The translations under genes and the position numbers were made by a program. Positions 26,906 through 35,939 of a stretch of DNA of 64,000 nucleotides are shown piece after piece. This stretch comes from Gemmatimonadota bacterium. Its GTDB lineage: Bacteria > Gemmatimonadota > Gemmatimonadetes > Longimicrobiales > Gaopeijiaceae. The DNA lies in NCBI GenBank assembly GCA_041390105.1, contig JAWKQO010000003.1:744001-808000 (forward strand), in the 5' to 3' direction. Numbering within the stretch: the first letter of the stretch is position 1; each line of letters opens with the position of its first letter. The notes under the pieces were generated by a model, which saw only the letters and a list, made by a program, of their open reading frames with translations, made no database searches and was not told the origin of the DNA.

Positions 26906-27225
26906 TCCTGGCCACCATCGAGTCGATCCCCGGCCAGCGCATCGTCCAGGTTCTGGGGCTGGTGCGCGGCGCCAGCATCCGGGCCCGGCACATCGGGCAG
27001 GACATCGTCGCCACCATGCGGAACATCACCGGCGGCGAGTTGTTCGAGTACACCAAGGTCCTGGCCGAGGCCCGGGAAGAGGCCATCGACCGCATGACGG
27101 AGGAAGCGCGGGTCCTGGGCGCCGACGCCGTGCTGGGTCTGCGCTTCCAGTCCGCCGAGGTCACGCGCGGCGCGGCGGAGATGTTGTGCTACGGCACGGC
27201 CGTGCGCCTGGAGCCGGAGTCCTGA
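26902..27225 (+). CDS. YbjQ/DUF74 family protein
   Basis: A 107-residue protein covering the whole YbjQ family length, with the hallmark N-terminus ATIESIPGQRIVQVLGLVRG and the segment MTEEARVLGADAVLGLRF. Family structures are small pentamer-forming beta proteins sometimes described as heavy-metal binding; the function is unsettled. One cysteine is near the C-terminus (EMLCYG). It overlaps the anti-sigma-like gene by 4 bases, so the sigma, its putative regulator and this protein form a three-gene unit. Confidence 0.85.
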   Translation: MILATIESIPGQRIVQVLGLVRGASIRARHIGQDIVATMRNITGGELFEYTKVLAEAREEAIDRMTEEARVLGADAVLGLRFQSAEVTRGAAEMLCYGTAVRLEPES

Positions 27226-27305
27226 CGGCGGCTCCTCTCCATCGGGCAGGCGTCTTGCGGTAGGTTCGGCGTACGACCCCACACCTTCTCGTCGTGCGAG
27301 AGCTG

Positions 27306-28994
27306 ATGCGTTCCACTTCGTCGTCGACCGTCGCCTGCCTGGCCGTGCTGTTGGCCAGCTGCTCGGGCGTCGGCACCGCCTCCGCACCTGCGCCGTCTGC
27401 CGGCCAGACCGCGGCGCGGCCGTCCGCCACTCCCGCCGGTGGTGGCGACGCAGTCAGCGTCTCGCGCGACACGGTCTACGTGGTACGGGAGGTGGTGGCC
27501 GACTCCGCCCCCACCGACGTGTTCGTTCCCCTGGAGTCGGACCGGTTGGAGGAGTCCTCGCTGACGCGCCCCGCTGCCGTCGGCGAGACGGTGCTGATCG
27601 AGCGCGTGGCGGCCATCATCGACCGCCCGCCCTACGACCAGGTGCACTGGGGCATCGTGGCCAAGGACCTGCACGACGGACATGTGCTCCTGTCCCTGAA
27701 CGCGCACCACACCTTCGCGCCGGCGTCCAACCAGAAGGTGCTCACCGGCGCTGCGGTGCTGAGCGCCCTGGGACCCGACCATCGCTTCCGCACAGGCGTG
27801 TTCGCGACCGGTCCGACGCGTCGGGGAAGCGTGGACGGCGCTCTCGTTTTGGTCGGTGTGGGGGATCCCACCTGGTCGGAGGCCTTCCATCCCTCCTGGC
27901 GTACGGTCTTCGACGCCCTGGCGGACAGTCTGCTGGCCCAGGGGGCACGTCGCTTCAGCGGTCCGCTCCTCATCGACGCCAGTGCCTGGGACACCACCGG
28001 GGTGCCGGGCTCCTGGATGGTGGAGGACGTCGGCTGGTCCTGGGGTGCCTCCGGCGGACCGTTCGTGGTGGCCGGCGGGCAGGTGGCGCTGACCGTGAGC
28101 GCAGCGCAGTCGGTGGGCGGCTCCGCCAGCGTCTCGGCCGAGCCACGTCTCGCCTCCGGACGGGTGCGCGTCGAGGTACGCAGCGCGCTGACCGACAGCG
28201 CCCGTGTGCAGTCCCGGCCACCCGGCGAGGACGGCAGGCTGGTGGTCTCCGGGACAGTGCCCCCCGGGTGGAGACGCACCCTCCGCATCGCGCAGGGGGA
28301 CCCGGTGCGGGTCGCCGGTGAGCTCTTGTACGAGGTGCTTACCGAGCGCGGCATCTCCTTCGAAGGCGGCCTGGCGTTCGCCTGGGATGCCGAAGCGGCG
28401 CTGGTCGGCGGATGCGCAGCGGGCCGGGTACCGGACTGCCCGGCGGCGCGGCGATTGGCCACCCTTACCTCACCCCCGCTCATCGAGATCGTGCAGGCCG
28501 CCCTGGAGCCCAGCGACAACTTCATCACCGACCAGCTGGCCCACGCGCTCGCCCAGGCCACCATCGGCCGCGGCGGGTGGAGGCAGGTCCCCGAGGCCCT
28601 GGAGACGGAGCTGGGGCGCTCGTTCAACGTGCTTTCGCGCGACGTCGAGGTGGTCGACGGCTCGGGGCTCTCCATCTACAACCTGGTGACGCCCCGGGCG
28701 CTGGTGGACGTGCTGACCCAGATGCGCATCCGCCCGGGAGGAGACCGTTTCCGAGCGGCGCTACCCGAACCAGGGGAGCGAGGCAGCACCATGGCGGGTC
28801 GGCTGCGATCCCTGCAGGGACGGGTCTTCGCCAAGACGGGCTCGCTCACGCACGTCAATTCGCTGTCGGGCTACCTGGTGCGGGACAACGGGCGGGAGAT
28901 GGTCTTCAGCATCCTCTCCAACGGGTCCGGTCTGGATTCGGACGAGGTCCGCGACGCCATCGACCGCCTGGTGGTCGAGCTGGCCCGCTGGTAG
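27306..28994 (+). CDS. dacB: D-alanyl-D-alanine carboxypeptidase/endopeptidase (PBP4, peptidase S13), lipoprotein form
   Basis: A 562-residue penicillin-binding protein of the DacB class. The three active-site motifs are SNQK (141-144, nucleophile Ser141), SDN (403-405) and KTG (510-512). Between the first two is the long insertion typical of PBP4. The N-terminus has a lipobox LLASC (Cys19) and a low-complexity Ala/Pro linker, so this copy is membrane-anchored. It trims or cleaves peptidoglycan stem peptides. The ATG at 27306 has GAGAG upstream; an in-frame GTG at 27294 adds four residues. It stands alone, convergent with the RND operon. Confidence 0.9.
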   Translation: MRSTSSSTVACLAVLLASCSGVGTASAPAPSAGQTAARPSATPAGGGDAVSVSRDTVYVVREVVADSAPTDVFVPLESDRLEESSLTRPAAVGETVLIERVAAIIDRPPYDQVHWGIVAKDLHDGHVLLSLNAHHTFAPASNQKVLTGAAVLSALGPDHRFRTGVFATGPTRRGSVDGALVLVGVGDPTWSEAFHPSWRTVFDALADSLLAQGARRFSGPLLIDASAWDTTGVPGSWMVEDVGWSWGASGGPFVVAGGQVALTVSAAQSVGGSASVSAEPRLASGRVRVEVRSALTDSARVQSRPPGEDGRLVVSGTVPPGWRRTLRIAQGDPVRVAGELLYEVLTERGISFEGGLAFAWDAEAALVGGCAAGRVPDCPAARRLATLTSPPLIEIVQAALEPSDNFITDQLAHALAQATIGRGGWRQVPEALETELGRSFNVLSRDVEVVDGSGLSIYNLVTPRALVDVLTQMRIRPGGDRFRAALPEPGERGSTMAGRLRSLQGRVFAKTGSLTHVNSLSGYLVRDNGREMVFSILSNGSGLDSDEVRDAIDRLVVELARW

Positions 28995-29064
28995 CGCGAC
29001 CGACTCGTCTGCGGCCGGGCCTCGCGCAGGTTCGCAGGACCTTCGGCGCCTCAGGTCAGTCGGT

Positions 29065-32000
29065 TCAAGAACCCACCGGAGTGGGAGTATGCGTCCCGAG
29101 TTCGCCCACTCCGTCCGACTGCGGCTCGCCGGCTCTCTTCGCTCCCGTGAGCCAGGCGCCCATGCGCTCGGCGCTACGGTTGAAGATCAGATACGCGCTC
29201 GGTACCACGAACAGGGTGAGCAGCGTCGATACGGTGAGCCCACCGACCACGGCGATGGCCAGGGGCTGCATCAGCTCCGCCCCTTGCCCGATCCCCAATG
29301 CCAGCGGCAGCATGCCGAACAGCGTAGTGAGCGTGGTCATGAGAATCGGACGCAGTCGCACGGCGCCCGCCTCCAGGACGGCCTCTTCGCGCGTGAGGCC
29401 GCGCTCCTTCCTTCCCTGCTCGATGTACTCCACGAGCAGAATGGCATTGTTGACCACAATGCCTGCCAGCAGGATCACCCCCAGCAGGACCGGCGCGCTC
29501 AGAGGTGTGTCCGTCAGGAACAGCATGACGCACACACCGATCAGGGAGAGCGGCATGGCCAACAGGATGACGAGCGGGTTGACGATGCTCTCGTACTGCA
29601 CGGCCATCACGACGAACACCAGGAAGACCGCCAGCAAGACCACGATGGTCATCTGACGGTTGCTCTCCCGGATGGCCTCCTCCTCGCCGCCGAAGATCAC
29701 GCCATAGCCGTCGGGAAGCTGCAGGCCCGCCAGTCTGACCCGGATCGAGTCATTGACCTCGCCCACGCTGGCGACCTCTGCGATCACATCTCCCGTGAGC
29801 TGGACCTGACGGTTCTGGTTCTCACGCCGAATGGTGGTGGGACCCAACACCGTGCGCACACGGGCGACGTCCCGCAGATAGATGGGGGCGCCGCCGGACT
29901 GCCCCGGAAACAGCGCGATCGACTCCAGATCCTCCGGGCTGCGGAACCGTTCCCGGGGGAACATGACCCGCAGATCATACTCCTGGTTGCCCGCGGTGAA
30001 GCGCGTGGCCACGGTCCCGTCCAGCGCGGTGCGTAGCGTCTGCCCCACCGCGGCCACGCTGAGACCGAGGTAGCCAGCCCGCTCGCGATCGAGCTCGACG
30101 GAGAGTTGCGGGCTGGCCTCGTCGGTGGACGGCTGCAGGTTCTCCAGGCCAGGCACGCCGCGCGTAAGGGCCAGGATCTCCTCGGAGATCTGCTGAAGCT
30201 CCAGGAGGTCGTCGCCTTGCACCGCCACCGCGACCGGCGATCCCGCCGAGTTGGTGCGGAGCCCGCGGATCCGCGGAGGGCGCACGAACACGCGCGCTCC
30301 CGGGAAGCCGCGCTCGTTGATGCGCCGCTGCAGAGTCTGCACCCATGCTTCGGCGGTGATGTCGCGCTCGGTGCCGGGAGCCAGCACGATGTCCACGGAA
30401 CCGCGCCCCGCGGTCTCGTTGGTGGACGCACCGAAGAGCATGCCCCCGGCGGTCGCGAAGACGGCCCGCACGTAGGGCATGTCACCGATCATGCCTTCGA
30501 CCTCCTGCACGATGCGGTTGGTCTCCTCCGCGGCCGAGCCCGGGGGCAACGTCACCATGACCCCCACGTTGCCGTCGTCCACCTGCGGGAGGAACTCGTT
30601 GCCGAGGTCCGAGACCAGCGTCACCGAGCCCACCAGCGCCGCGAGCGCCGCAGCCAGCACAGCCCAACGCCACTTCAGAACCAGCCGGGCTGCCGCGCTC
30701 CGATACCATACGCGCATTCTGCCCACGAGTGCGTCGAACCCACGGAGCAGCGCCCACGATTGCAGGCCGCTGGAGAAGCGGATGCGAGAGAGCTGCGCAG
30801 CCAACATCGGCACCAGTGTCAGAGCCACCGCCAGCGATGCCAGGATGGCGAAGGAGATGGTGAGGATCAGCTCGCGGAAGATCAGCGCGGCCAGCCCGCT
30901 GATCAGCAGGAACGGCACCACGGCGGCGAGGTTGGTAGCCGTCGAGGCCACCACGGCGCTCTGCACCTCGGAGGCCCCTTCGTGCGCGGCCTCTTCAGCT
31001 GCTTCGTGTCCCTGCTCCTTCCTGCGAAAGATGTTCTCGAGCATGACGATCGAGTTGTCGATCAGCAGACCCACGCCGAGCGCCAAGCCACCCAGGCTCA
31101 TGATGTTCAGCGTCAGACGCCCGATGCCCATCATCATGAACGTGGCCAGCACGGCGATGGGAATGGCCAACCCGATGATGAACGTCTTGCGCAGCGAGCC
31201 CAAGAACAGGAACACCACGATCATGGCCAGCACGGCGCCGCCCAGGGCAGCGCTCTGCACTGCCCGGATCGAGTTCCGGATGAACGTGGCTTGGTTCTGG
31301 ATGGTCTGGCGGTCAATGTCACCGGGCACGAATCCGGACGCGCGCAGCTCCTGGAGGCGCTGCTCCACCTGTTCGGCCACCGAGACCGTGTTGGCGTTCG
31401 GTTGCTTGCGGACCGAGATCTTGACCGCCGGGACGCCGTTCAGGCGCGCCCACAGTCGCTGTTCCCGATGCGTATCGGAGATCTGTGCGATCTCGGATAG
31501 CGGAATGCGGCCGCCGCCCCCGGTGGGCAGCAGGACCGCCCGCACGTCGTCCACCGTTCGGAACTTCCCGCTGGTCTTGCCCACGATCTCCCGTGTGGGT
31601 GAGGAGACCCGGCCGGCGGCGACGTCCTGATTGGCCGCACGCACAGCGTCGATGACCTGGGACACGGTGAGTCCGTAGGAGCGGAGGCGCTCCTGGTCCA
31701 GCACCACTTGGATCTCACGCACCAACCCGCCGGAGATGTCGACGGAGGCTACACCCTGGATGGTCAAGAGCTGAGGCTGCAGACGATACTCGACCCAGTC
31801 GCGCAGCGAGATCAGGTCGCGGGTGTTGGACGAGAAGGCCGCCTCGAAGACGGGCGACTGCGACGGGTCGAACTTGAATACCGTCGGTGGATCGGCTTCC
31901 TCCGGCAGTGCGGCCCGGGCCCGGTCCAGGTTCTTGGACGCGTCCTGGAGCGCGAAGTCCATGTCGGTGCCGTAGGCGAAGTTCAGGCTGACGCTCACGC

Positions 32001-32274
32001 GCCCTTCCTGGACCTCGGTTTCCATCTTCACGAGGTCCTCGGTGGTGGAGAGTGCCGCCTCCAGCGGCTTCGCCACCGTCTCCTCCAGGACCTGGGGCTC
32101 CACGCCCCGGTTGTTCACCGAGGCCCGCACCTGCGGATAGACGATGGTGGGAAGCAGATCGAGCGGCAGCCCCGACAGGAAGAACAGGCCCAGGACGATC
32201 ACGACGGACGTCAGCATCACGGTGCCGACCGGGCGTTGGATGGAGAGGCTCGGGAGCCCCCGACGCGTCTTCAT
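29065..32274 (-). CDS. RND efflux transporter, inner-membrane pump subunit
   Basis: A 1069-residue RND permease of AcrB/HAE type with twelve predicted helices and two large periplasmic loops. TM4 contains GLLIDNSIVMLEN, so the usual Asp-Asp proton-relay pair is Asp406-Asn407. Asp-Asn at this site is common in RND branches outside the AcrB drug pumps. It uses proton-motive force to expel drugs, solvents or metals through a TolC channel. The start overlaps the adaptor stop (ATGA), and the full tripartite set is in one operon in the order tolC-like, adaptor, pump. The C-terminal tail is short and polar. Confidence 0.93.
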   Translation of the reverse strand: MKTRRGLPSLSIQRPVGTVMLTSVVIVLGLFFLSGLPLDLLPTIVYPQVRASVNNRGVEPQVLEETVAKPLEAALSTTEDLVKMETEVQEGRVSVSLNFAYGTDMDFALQDASKNLDRARAALPEEADPPTVFKFDPSQSPVFEAAFSSNTRDLISLRDWVEYRLQPQLLTIQGVASVDISGGLVREIQVVLDQERLRSYGLTVSQVIDAVRAANQDVAAGRVSSPTREIVGKTSGKFRTVDDVRAVLLPTGGGGRIPLSEIAQISDTHREQRLWARLNGVPAVKISVRKQPNANTVSVAEQVEQRLQELRASGFVPGDIDRQTIQNQATFIRNSIRAVQSAALGGAVLAMIVVFLFLGSLRKTFIIGLAIPIAVLATFMMMGIGRLTLNIMSLGGLALGVGLLIDNSIVMLENIFRRKEQGHEAAEEAAHEGASEVQSAVVASTATNLAAVVPFLLISGLAALIFRELILTISFAILASLAVALTLVPMLAAQLSRIRFSSGLQSWALLRGFDALVGRMRVWYRSAAARLVLKWRWAVLAAALAALVGSVTLVSDLGNEFLPQVDDGNVGVMVTLPPGSAAEETNRIVQEVEGMIGDMPYVRAVFATAGGMLFGASTNETAGRGSVDIVLAPGTERDITAEAWVQTLQRRINERGFPGARVFVRPPRIRGLRTNSAGSPVAVAVQGDDLLELQQISEEILALTRGVPGLENLQPSTDEASPQLSVELDRERAGYLGLSVAAVGQTLRTALDGTVATRFTAGNQEYDLRVMFPRERFRSPEDLESIALFPGQSGGAPIYLRDVARVRTVLGPTTIRRENQNRQVQLTGDVIAEVASVGEVNDSIRVRLAGLQLPDGYGVIFGGEEEAIRESNRQMTIVVLLAVFLVFVVMAVQYESIVNPLVILLAMPLSLIGVCVMLFLTDTPLSAPVLLGVILLAGIVVNNAILLVEYIEQGRKERGLTREEAVLEAGAVRLRPILMTTLTTLFGMLPLALGIGQGAELMQPLAIAVVGGLTVSTLLTLFVVPSAYLIFNRSAERMGAWLTGAKRAGEPQSDGVGELGTHTPTPVGS

Positions 32275-33428
32275 GTCCCGCTTCTCCGGCTGGAGTCGCC
32301 CGGCTCCCCACCGACCTCACCGCCCCCCGCACCACCGGGTGTTTGCACGCGCACCTCCGCCCCGTCGCGGAGCTGGTTGTTCCCGGCCGTGACCACGCGC
32401 TCGCCGGAGCGCAGGCCCTCGACGACCTCGACCCGGCCCATGGAGTTCAGGCCGGTGGTTACCGTACGGCGCACGGCGTGCCCGTCCTCGACCACGAACA
32501 CGGCGGCCGAGCCGCTGCCCCCGACGATGGCGGAGGCGGGTACCAACAGAACGCCGTCATGTGCCTGCAGCGCGAAGGTGGTTCGCGCCAGGAAGCCCGG
32601 TCGCGCCAGGCGCGCAGCTTCTCCCTCCAGAGCCACCTCCACGGGAACCAGACGGGTCGCGGGATCTGCTGTCGGGAAGATGCGCCGGATCCGCCCCCGC
32701 AATTCCCGATTCGCAAACGCGTCCAGCGCCACGTCCACCGAGTCACCGACCGCCAGCTCGACCACGTCGAGCTCCGAGACCCCGACGCGGACGACGATCG
32801 TGGACAGATCGGCCAACGTGAACAGCCGCGTTTGCGGCGCCACGATGTCTCCGGCTTCGACGCGCTTCTCGGTCACCACCCCCCGGATGGGAGCACGCAC
32901 CGTGGCGTAGCCCACGCGGGTCTTCACCTGATCCAATTGGGCGCGCGCCGCGGAATAGGCCGTGCGGTCGCGCTCGTACTCGGGCAGCGTGATGACCTGT
33001 CGTTCCCGCAGACGTTCGGACCGCTGGAATGCGGCTTCGGCCACCTGGAAGGCGGCTTCCGCCGCGGCCAGCTGCGCCTGGAGCTCGCGGTCGTCCAAGC
33101 GCGCCATCACGGCGCCTTCCTGCACCACCGCGCCCTCCTCGGCATGGATCGACAGGATGGCACCGCTGAGAAGGCTGTTGACTCCCACCGTGCGGATCGG
33201 CTCCACCACACCGGCGACGCTCACCGATTGGGCGATGGACCCCGTCTCCACGGGCACGACCTCTACGGGCGTCGGCCCCCCTGGCCCCCGCGGCCCGCCC
33301 CCGGGGCGTCCTCCCCCCCCTCGCTGCGGCGCGGCGGGTGGCTCCTCGCCGCCCCCACCACAGGCCAGCGACGCCAGGACCACCGCCAGCGCCAACGCGC
33401 GTCCGCCCCTCATTGCAAGCCCGATCAT
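32271..33428 (-). CDS. RND efflux periplasmic adaptor (membrane fusion protein), lipoprotein
   Basis: A 385-residue adaptor with lipobox SLAC (Cys23), a Gly/Pro/Arg-rich linker (about 25-53), a biotinyl-lipoyl-like half motif (VVQEGAVMARLDDRELQAQL), an alpha-helical hairpin (about 107-160) and beta-barrel and membrane-proximal domains. It bridges the inner-membrane pump and the outer-membrane channel. The linker, with runs such as GGGGRPGGGPRGPGG, is unusually glycine-rich. Overlaps of 4 bases join it to both partners. Confidence 0.92.
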   Translation of the reverse strand: MIGLAMRGGRALALAVVLASLACGGGGEEPPAAPQRGGGGRPGGGPRGPGGPTPVEVVPVETGSIAQSVSVAGVVEPIRTVGVNSLLSGAILSIHAEEGAVVQEGAVMARLDDRELQAQLAAAEAAFQVAEAAFQRSERLRERQVITLPEYERDRTAYSAARAQLDQVKTRVGYATVRAPIRGVVTEKRVEAGDIVAPQTRLFTLADLSTIVVRVGVSELDVVELAVGDSVDVALDAFANRELRGRIRRIFPTADPATRLVPVEVALEGEAARLARPGFLARTTFALQAHDGVLLVPASAIVGGSGSAAVFVVEDGHAVRRTVTTGLNSMGRVEVVEGLRSGERVVTAGNNQLRDGAEVRVQTPGGAGGGEVGGEPGDSSRRSGT

Positions 33429-34720
33429 CGCGCTCCGATCCGTTTTCCGAGAATGGCCTCGAGACGGGCCACCGAAGTTCCCAGGGCTTGCCGAGCCAGC
33501 ACCCGGCTGATCTCCGCATCCGCCAGCGTCACCTGCGACGTCTGCAGGTCCAGGATGGTGGCCGCGCCGATCTGATAACGCTCCTCCTGCACGCGGAGGT
33601 CTTCCTGTGCCAGCTCGACCGAGCGGTCGGCGATCCGCACCCTCTGCTCGGCGGCTTCGATGGTGAGCACCGCCGTCTCCACGTCCGCACGTGCGGCGAT
33701 GCGCGCGTCCTCGGCGCGGCCGCGCGCTGCTCGCTCGGCAGCCTCGGTGCGCTGCAGAGCCGCTTCCCGTTGGAAGCCGTTCAGCACCGGCAGGGAGACG
33801 GTGAGGCGGAGATTCCAGCTCCGCTCCTTGGGCGGGAAGTTGAACGCGAACCAGTCGTAGCCACCGGCGAGCTGCGCACTCGGCAGATAGCCGGTGTAGC
33901 TGGCCAGATGATCGGCTTGGCGACTGCGGAGTGTGGCTTCGGCCGCGAGGACGATGGGAGAGGAAGCGAGCGCTTCCGCCACCAACGACTCGGCGCTGGG
34001 CAAGGCCGGGGCACGATCGGGAAGTGCCGCTTCCGCCGGTCGGACCTCCCCTTCGATGCCGACCCGGCGACCCAGCTGTAGCGCGGCGCCGCGCCAGCCG
34101 GCGTTCGCCTCCAGAACCGCGAGCTGGGCGTTGCCCCGCTCCAGCTCAGCCCGCAGAGCGTCCGAGCGAGTGGCTGTGCCCACCTCCAGACGGGTCTGGG
34201 CGAAGGAGAGCTGCTGCTCGGCGCGCGCCAGCCGCTGCTCGGCCGCCTTGACCAGCTCGCCAGCGGCGGCCGCATCGTAGTAGGCCTGGGTGGTGGTGAG
34301 GATCGTCTGGAACCGCTCGGCAATGAGATCGGCGTCGGCTGCGGCGACACCGGCGCCCGCGGAGCGGTTCTGAGCGAAACGCCGGCCCCCCGCGAAGAGC
34401 GTCAGTCCGGCCTGGGCCTGTGCGCTGAAGTTCTGGGAAACCAGTTGGCCGGTGGCCTGGTCGAAGCGCTCATTGCTGGAGTTGGCGTAGGTCCCGCCGA
34501 GGGAGAGCGAGGGAAGCCAGGACCCCCGCGAAGTGAGGAGGGTGGACCCCGCCTGCGCGCGACCCGACCGGGCGTCCAGCATCCCGGGAGCGACCTCGAG
34601 CGCGAGCGCGATGGCCTGGTCCAGCGTCAGTACCTGCGGCTCCTGGGCAGCCCCTGCGTGAGTGTGCCCCAGACCGGCGCCGAGAGCCAGCACGACCACG
34701 ACCTGCGAACGTTTCCTCAC
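33425..34720 (-). CDS. TolC-family outer-membrane efflux protein
   Basis: A 431-residue protein with two OEP repeats made of long amphipathic helices and short strands, the TolC fold. The first helix begins LTLDQAIALALEVAPGM and the second repeat AESLVAEALASSPIV. A signal peptide (VVVVLALGAGLGHTHAGA) directs export. I chose the GTG at 34720 because AAGGTGA lies just upstream and the signal peptide then starts directly; the frame extends to an ATG at 34777, which would put 19 charged residues before it. It is the first gene of the efflux operon. Confidence 0.9.
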   Translation of the reverse strand: MRKRSQVVVVLALGAGLGHTHAGAAQEPQVLTLDQAIALALEVAPGMLDARSGRAQAGSTLLTSRGSWLPSLSLGGTYANSSNERFDQATGQLVSQNFSAQAQAGLTLFAGGRRFAQNRSAGAGVAAADADLIAERFQTILTTTQAYYDAAAAGELVKAAEQRLARAEQQLSFAQTRLEVGTATRSDALRAELERGNAQLAVLEANAGWRGAALQLGRRVGIEGEVRPAEAALPDRAPALPSAESLVAEALASSPIVLAAEATLRSRQADHLASYTGYLPSAQLAGGYDWFAFNFPPKERSWNLRLTVSLPVLNGFQREAALQRTEAAERAARGRAEDARIAARADVETAVLTIEAAEQRVRIADRSVELAQEDLRVQEERYQIGAATILDLQTSQVTLADAEISRVLARQALGTSVARLEAILGKRIGAR

Positions 34721-34794
34721 CCCGTCACCTTGCTGTCGTTGGACACCGGCTCGGCGGTCACGCACACGTCGAGTCACTAGCGACAGCAGAGCGG

Positions 34795-34802
34795 GAACGT
34801 TC
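34795..34802. promoter_or_regulatory. small palindrome upstream of the efflux operon
   Basis: GAACGTTC is a perfect 8-bp palindrome about 75 bases upstream of the TolC-family start, in the only gap where the efflux promoter can lie. It is short, and no regulator gene is adjacent, so an operator role is only a possibility. Confidence 0.25.
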
Positions 34803-34820
34803 GTTAGGGGGCCGGAGACA

Positions 34821-34852
34821 TGATCCCCGGCGACCCCCCGGGGTGGGGATCA
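34821..34852 (-). terminator. hairpin at the end of the patatin gene
   Basis: TGATCCCC (34821-34828) pairs with GGGGATCA (34845-34852), with a smaller CCCGGGG-type fold inside the loop. It includes the patatin stop codon and lies before the efflux operon, so it may insulate the two same-strand units. Confidence 0.45.
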
Positions 34853-35728
34853 GCGAGGGCCCAACACCCCCTCCAGCGCGGTGCGCGTGGCCCGGTACCC
34901 CTCCTCCAGGAAGAACTTCACCTGGTCGAAGGCGAAGGCCGAGTAGGCGTCCACCGACGGACGTACGTAGATGAGCCGCGGCCCCTCCCATCGGGCCACC
35001 TGCTCGCGCCGCCGCCCCCCGGACATGATGGCGAAGACGCGTTCGTGGATGGCGATCAGACCGTCGGACACGGTCTTCTCCGCATCCGCCTCCGGTCCCG
35101 CTCCCACATCGATGGCGAGGATGGTGCCCGCCCCGAGCTCGCGGGCCCGCTCGATGGGCAGCGCGTCGACCGTCCCCCCGTCCACGTAGATGCGCTCGCC
35201 GATGCGGGCGGGGGGAAAGAGTACCGGAAGGGCTGCCGAGGCGTAGCAGGCCTCCTGCACCGAGGCGTCGGTGCGCGCACCCGTGCCGAACCACTCCGTG
35301 GTGCCGCTGGCCAGGTCCACCGCGTTGACCTGGAGCGGCAGCTTGAGGTCGTCCCAGGTGCCGTGAGGGAGCACTCGCTCGGCGTAGGCTCGCAGCGCCT
35401 CTCCGTGGAAGACCGACTCCTCCCGAATGCCGTTCACCCAGATCACGCCGCGGTTCAGCCGGACGATGTCCTCCTTCTTGAGGGACAGCCCCAGACGCAC
35501 CAACTGCCGCCACTCCATCCCGCCGGCCACCGCCGCCCCGATCAGGGCTCCGATGCTGGTGCCGATGATGCCGGCCACCTCGAGACCGGCCTCGCGCACC
35601 GCCTCCCAGGCGCCGACGTGAGCGACGCCGCGGACACCCCCACCCCCCAGCACCACCCACAGGGGCCCGGGGAGCGGCTGGGGGGCGCCGGACGAAGCTG
35701 GCGACGGAGGGGATGTGCGAGGTGTCAT
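34850..35728 (-). CDS. patatin-like phospholipase family protein
   Basis: A 292-residue acyl hydrolase. It has the oxyanion motif GGGGVRG (28-34), the nucleophile elbow GTSIG with Ser58, and the partner aspartate in YVDGGTVDALP (Asp183), giving a Ser-Asp dyad. No signal peptide or C-terminal translocation domain is seen, so it resembles the cytosolic RssA/YchK type. Substrates are likely phospholipids or other acyl esters. The ATG at 35728 begins MTPRTSPPSP; 29 further codons upstream are open but lie in the suf promoter region. It is divergent from the suf operon. Confidence 0.88.
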   Translation of the reverse strand: MTPRTSPPSPASSGAPQPLPGPLWVVLGGGGVRGVAHVGAWEAVREAGLEVAGIIGTSIGALIGAAVAGGMEWRQLVRLGLSLKKEDIVRLNRGVIWVNGIREESVFHGEALRAYAERVLPHGTWDDLKLPLQVNAVDLASGTTEWFGTGARTDASVQEACYASAALPVLFPPARIGERIYVDGGTVDALPIERARELGAGTILAIDVGAGPEADAEKTVSDGLIAIHERVFAIMSGGRRREQVARWEGPRLIYVRPSVDAYSAFAFDQVKFFLEEGYRATRTALEGVLGPR

Positions 35729-35800
35729 CGGCCCAAGATGACGCTGGCGGGACCCCCTTCGCCAACCCCACGGAAATGCCCCAAAACAAACGTTTTCAGC

Positions 35801-35829
35801 TTGACGTGGAGGCATTGCCGACGTACGCT
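35801..35829 (+). promoter_or_regulatory. probable suf operon promoter
   Basis: TTGACG (35801-35806) and TACGCT (35824-35829) are 17 bases apart, in a short AT-richer patch (CCAAAACAAACGTTTTCAGC precedes it). A start near 35836 would leave a leader of about 104 bases before sufC. Confidence 0.5.
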
Positions 35830-35838
35830 TATGAAACT

Positions 35839-35851
35839 AAGAATCATTCTT
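35839..35851. promoter_or_regulatory. 13-bp palindromic putative operator of the suf operon
   Basis: AAGAAT-C-ATTCTT is a perfect inverted repeat around one central base, directly after the predicted transcription start. Its form (6-1-6, AT-rich) resembles Fur/PerR-class sites (7-1-7); aligned to the Fur consensus, about 10 of 15 positions agree by eye. Binding there would block initiation. SUF operons are commonly controlled by Fur, IscR, SufR or RirA; which protein acts here is unknown and no regulator gene is adjacent. Confidence 0.5.
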
Positions 35852-35939
35852 GTTTAGCAGCGGTCTCCCGGCGGGGCCGCTGCTTCTCGTCTCCGCCTGC
35901 GGCGGTCCATACAGACACCGAACCGGCTCCCGATCCCAC

